Of a stretch of DNA of 64,000 nt, positions 62,007 through 64,000 are shown in pieces. This stretch comes from Sediminicola luteus. Its GTDB lineage: Bacteria; Bacteroidota; Bacteroidia; Flavobacteriales; Flavobacteriaceae. The translations under genes were made by a program, and so were the position numbers. The notes under the pieces were generated by a model, which saw only the letters and a program-made list of their open reading frames with translations, was not told where the DNA came from and searched no databases. Location of the stretch: contig NZ_NBWU01000001.1 of the NCBI RefSeq assembly GCF_002514735.1, positions 806,001 through 870,000 on the forward strand, in the 5' to 3' direction. The first letter of the stretch is position 1; each line of letters opens with the position of its first letter.

Positions 62007-62738
62007 TTATACCAATCCCTCTAAAATCGTATTTCGGATCCCCTCACGAAACCCCTCCAAGCCATTTTGATTGGGTTGTGGCGGATCGACAAAGCAGTGC
62101 ACCTGAGCCCGAAGTTTACCCGGACCACCATGGGTCAGTTCAAAAGGCAGTCTTTTTTTAGAGTCGTAAAAGGTCATGGGCACTACGGGAATTTGATGGT
62201 CTATGGCCATTTTAAAGGCACCATCCTTAAAGCGATCCAATACAATATGGGGTTCGGGTACCCCGCCCTCAGGAAAAATACAGATTCCCAAGCCTTGATC
62301 TAAACGGCGTTGCGCCCTTTTGTACACCGCAGTGCGGCTTCGCACGCTGGAACGATCCACCATAATACAGACCCGTTTATAGAAATAGCCAAAAACCGGA
62401 ATTTTTACCAACTCCTTCTTACCCACGAAGACAAAGGGGGTTTTACTTACCCGAAGCATAAGCATAATATCGAGCATTGAGGTATGGTTGGCCACCAACA
62501 TATAACTTTTGCCACATTCCAGTTTTTGGGCATAACGAATTCGGGGTGGACAGCCACAGGCGTATAAAATGGGTAGGGCCCAAAGATTACGGGCACACCA
62601 ATAAAACTGGGGGTATCGCTTTTCGCTAGCGGCAAAGATCAATAGAAAAGGTGCAAAAACGAAGATAGGTATGGCCACCCATAAGTAGAACCAGACCCTA
62701 AATAACAGCTGCACCGTTTTGGTTAGCAAGTTTCGCAT
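62007..62738 (-). CDS. 1-acyl-sn-glycerol-3-phosphate acyltransferase (PlsC family)
   Basis: 243 residues from MRNLLTKTVQLLFRVWFYL; an ATG three codons earlier overlaps a likely promoter element. Motifs: NHTSMLDIML (HxxxxD, catalytic His and Asp), VGKKELVKIPVFGYFYKRVCIMVDR, FPEGGVPEP and IPVVPMTFYDSKK. It acylates lysophosphatidic acid to phosphatidic acid at the inner membrane. N-terminal membrane segments are visible (about 6-40). The convergent neighbour is the sigma/barrel group; trpS is divergent on the other side. Confidence 0.92.
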   Translation of the reverse strand: MRNLLTKTVQLLFRVWFYLWVAIPIFVFAPFLLIFAASEKRYPQFYWCARNLWALPILYACGCPPRIRYAQKLECGKSYMLVANHTSMLDIMLMLRVSKTPFVFVGKKELVKIPVFGYFYKRVCIMVDRSSVRSRTAVYKRAQRRLDQGLGICIFPEGGVPEPHIVLDRFKDGAFKMAIDHQIPVVPMTFYDSKKRLPFELTHGGPGKLRAQVHCFVDPPQPNQNGLEGFREGIRNTILEGLV

Positions 62739-62794
62739 GGGAACCAAAAATAAGGATTTTGCCCACTTCCCTACGCCGAAGCCATATAAACTTT

Positions 62795-62802
62795 TACCTT
62801 TG
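62795..62802 (+). promoter_or_regulatory. -7 element of trpS
   Basis: TACCTTTG, a perfect match to the Bacteroidota -7 consensus TAnnTTTG, 23 bp before the trpS ATG. On the opposite strand TATTTTTG (62745-62752) is a similar element just before plsC. Confidence 0.5.
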
Positions 62803-62825
62803 TGCCCAATTTGAAACCAAGCACT

Positions 62826-63794
62826 ATGGCCAGAATCTTAACAGGTATACAAAGTACGGGCACCCCACATTTGGGTAATATTCTTGGGGCGATTATGCCC
62901 GCTATTGAAATGGCGCAGAATCCGCAGAACGAATCATACCTCTTTATTGCCGATATGCATTCGCTTACCCAGATAAAAGATGGGGCCCAGTTGAGACAGA
63001 ACACCTATGCCACGGCCGCAACCTGGTTGGCTTTTGGCTTGGATATCGATAAAACGGTTTTCTATCGCCAATCGGACGTGCCACAGGTCACCGAACTGGC
63101 TTGGTACTTGAATTGTTTTTACCCCTATCAACGCTTGACCTTGGCCCATTCGTTTAAAGACAAGGCAGACCGTTTGGAAGATGTGAACGCCGGACTTTTT
63201 ACCTACCCCATGCTTATGGCGGCCGATATACTGTTGTACGATGCCGATATTGTGCCCGTAGGTAAAGACCAATTACAGCATTTGGAAATGACCCGCGACG
63301 TGGCCTCGCGATTCCATACCCAGCTCGGGGAAACCTTTGTACTGCCCGAAGCCAAGGTACAGGAAAGCACCATGTACGTGCCGGGTACCGATGGGGTTAA
63401 GATGAGTAAGAGTAAGGGCAATACCATAGACCTGTTCTTAACCGATAAAAAGTTGCGCAAACAACTTATGGGCATTAAAACGGACAGTACCCCCATGGAA
63501 GATCCGAAAGACCCTGAAAACGATAATGTATTTGCCCTGTACCGCTTGTTGGCCACCACGGAACAAACCGAAGCCATGCGACAAAACTACTTGGGCGGTA
63601 ATTACGGTTATGGCCATGCCAAACAAGCCCTTTACGATTTAATCTTGGAAAAATTCGGCCCGCAACGCGAGCGGTTCCATTACTATATGGAAAACCTACA
63701 TGAAATAGACGAGGCCTTGGCCAAAGGCGCCGAAAAAGCCAAAACCGTAGCCGATAGCGTATTGGAAAGGGTACGTGAGAAGGTGGGGTATTAA
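62826..63794 (+). CDS. trpS: Tryptophanyl-tRNA synthetase
   Basis: 322 residues from MARILTGIQSTGTPHLGNILGA; the frame runs eight codons upstream, but those overlap the -7 element. Class I synthetase signatures are STGTPHLGN (HIGH-like) and KMSKSKGN (KMSKS). Conserved body: SYLFIADMHSLT, TYPMLMAADILLYDADIVPVGKDQ, HLEMTRDVASRFH. It charges tRNA-Trp in the cytoplasm. Divergent from plsC. Confidence 0.97.
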   Translation: MARILTGIQSTGTPHLGNILGAIMPAIEMAQNPQNESYLFIADMHSLTQIKDGAQLRQNTYATAATWLAFGLDIDKTVFYRQSDVPQVTELAWYLNCFYPYQRLTLAHSFKDKADRLEDVNAGLFTYPMLMAADILLYDADIVPVGKDQLQHLEMTRDVASRFHTQLGETFVLPEAKVQESTMYVPGTDGVKMSKSKGNTIDLFLTDKKLRKQLMGIKTDSTPMEDPKDPENDNVFALYRLLATTEQTEAMRQNYLGGNYGYGHAKQALYDLILEKFGPQRERFHYYMENLHEIDEALAKGAEKAKTVADSVLERVREKVGY

Positions 63795-63798
63795 TAAA

Positions 63799-64000
63799 CT
63801 ATTGTTCAATTTGAAACTGGTTCTTGAATCTCTCGGCCTGTTTTACTAAATAAATACTATAACCTAAGCTCCCGATAATTATCAATTTAAAGATTATACC
63901 CCGAAATATCGATTCAGGCGAAATCGTAAAATTGATGATATAAGTAGCAACTATTAAAATCAAAGGAACAAGGGTAAAGAAAACCGGTTGCTTTTTAATG
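63799..64000 (-). CDS. Membrane protein, partial at right edge
   Basis: The last 66 codons of a minus-strand gene whose start is beyond the window. The visible part reads IKKQPVFFTLVPLILIVATYI and later FRGIIFKLIIIGSLGYSIYL, giving two membrane helices, then a charged tail ending NQFQIEQ. It is convergent with trpS; the stop codon is 4 bp past the trpS stop. Family not identified. Confidence 0.65.
   Translation of the reverse strand, partial: IKKQPVFFTLVPLILIVATYIINFTISPESIFRGIIFKLIIIGSLGYSIYLVKQAERFKNQFQIEQ

Overview
The window looks like chromosomal DNA of a marine, gliding member of the Flavobacteriaceae (Bacteroidota). Pointers are the gliding lipoprotein GldH beside a RicT-type PSP1 protein, a type IX secretion (T9SS) type B C-terminal domain, TAnnTTTG-type promoter -7 elements, many outer-membrane lipoproteins and SusC/TonB-like barrels, and TPR-LytS kinases. 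The genus is inference only: sugar-oxidation genes, a sialidase and an arsenosugar locus would suit an alga-associated Zobellia/Maribacter-like organism. I saw no tRNA, rRNA, transposase, CRISPR array or prophage.

Layout: 1-2.2 kb, a periplasmic sulfur locus (TsdA-like dihaem cytochrome, Tat-exported DsrE-like protein, DsrE-like protein) ending at a 7-bp x10 tandem repeat. 2.4-8.8 kb, a divergent sugar-oxidation locus: on the minus strand a TIM-barrel lipoprotein, DinB, an MFS permease and a Gfo/Idh/MocA oxidoreductase; on the plus strand a GMC dehydrogenase with a [3Fe-4S]-type Cys motif and its Tat-exported small subunit. They share an intergenic region with a LacI-like palindrome. 9-10.6 kb, small enzymes and a Ser-rich coiled-coil protein. 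10.7-15.4 kb, a two-component system facing an outer-membrane barrel gene, with phased TTAACC repeats between. 15.4-24.5 kb, amidohydrolase, FAD monooxygenase, DUF2490 protein, exported beta-carbonic anhydrase, tricorn-type protease and a DUF1566 lipoprotein. 24.7-28.3 kb, class Ia ribonucleotide reductase (nrdB-nrdA). 28.9-33.9 kb, OmpA protein with a small ORF behind it, LytTR regulator/TPR kinase pair, DUF3109 protein.

34.4-39.9 kb: MarC, a small membrane protein, then ricT-gldH-PBP1A. 40-41.9 kb: a two-subunit 3-oxoacid CoA-transferase whose subunit genes are separated by a four-helix-bundle (S23-type) gene bounded by inverted repeats. 42-49.8 kb: an M13 peptidase and a tightly overlapped DUF1080/PA14 - haem c dehydrogenase - sialidase operon. 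49.8-52.3 kb: a secreted C-type-lectin T9SS protein. 53.3-55.9 kb: an arsenosugar-type cluster (DUF2064 glycosyltransferase, small unknown protein, AhpD-like protein, ArsS radical SAM). 56-57.5 kb: an AT-rich orphan and a TetR regulator. 57.7-58 kb: a likely structured RNA on the minus strand. 58-64 kb: recA, a lipoprotein, an ECF sigma factor with an anti-sigma-like/barrel chimera, plsC, trpS and a partial membrane gene at the right edge.

The observations I rate highest are: the inverted-repeat-bounded insertion splitting the CoA-transferase operon; the candidate multi-hairpin RNA upstream of recA; the 17-bp repeated operator between the two-component system and its barrel gene; the arsenosugar-type cluster; and the two separate sugar-oxidation loci, which may form a periplasmic 3-keto-glycoside route.
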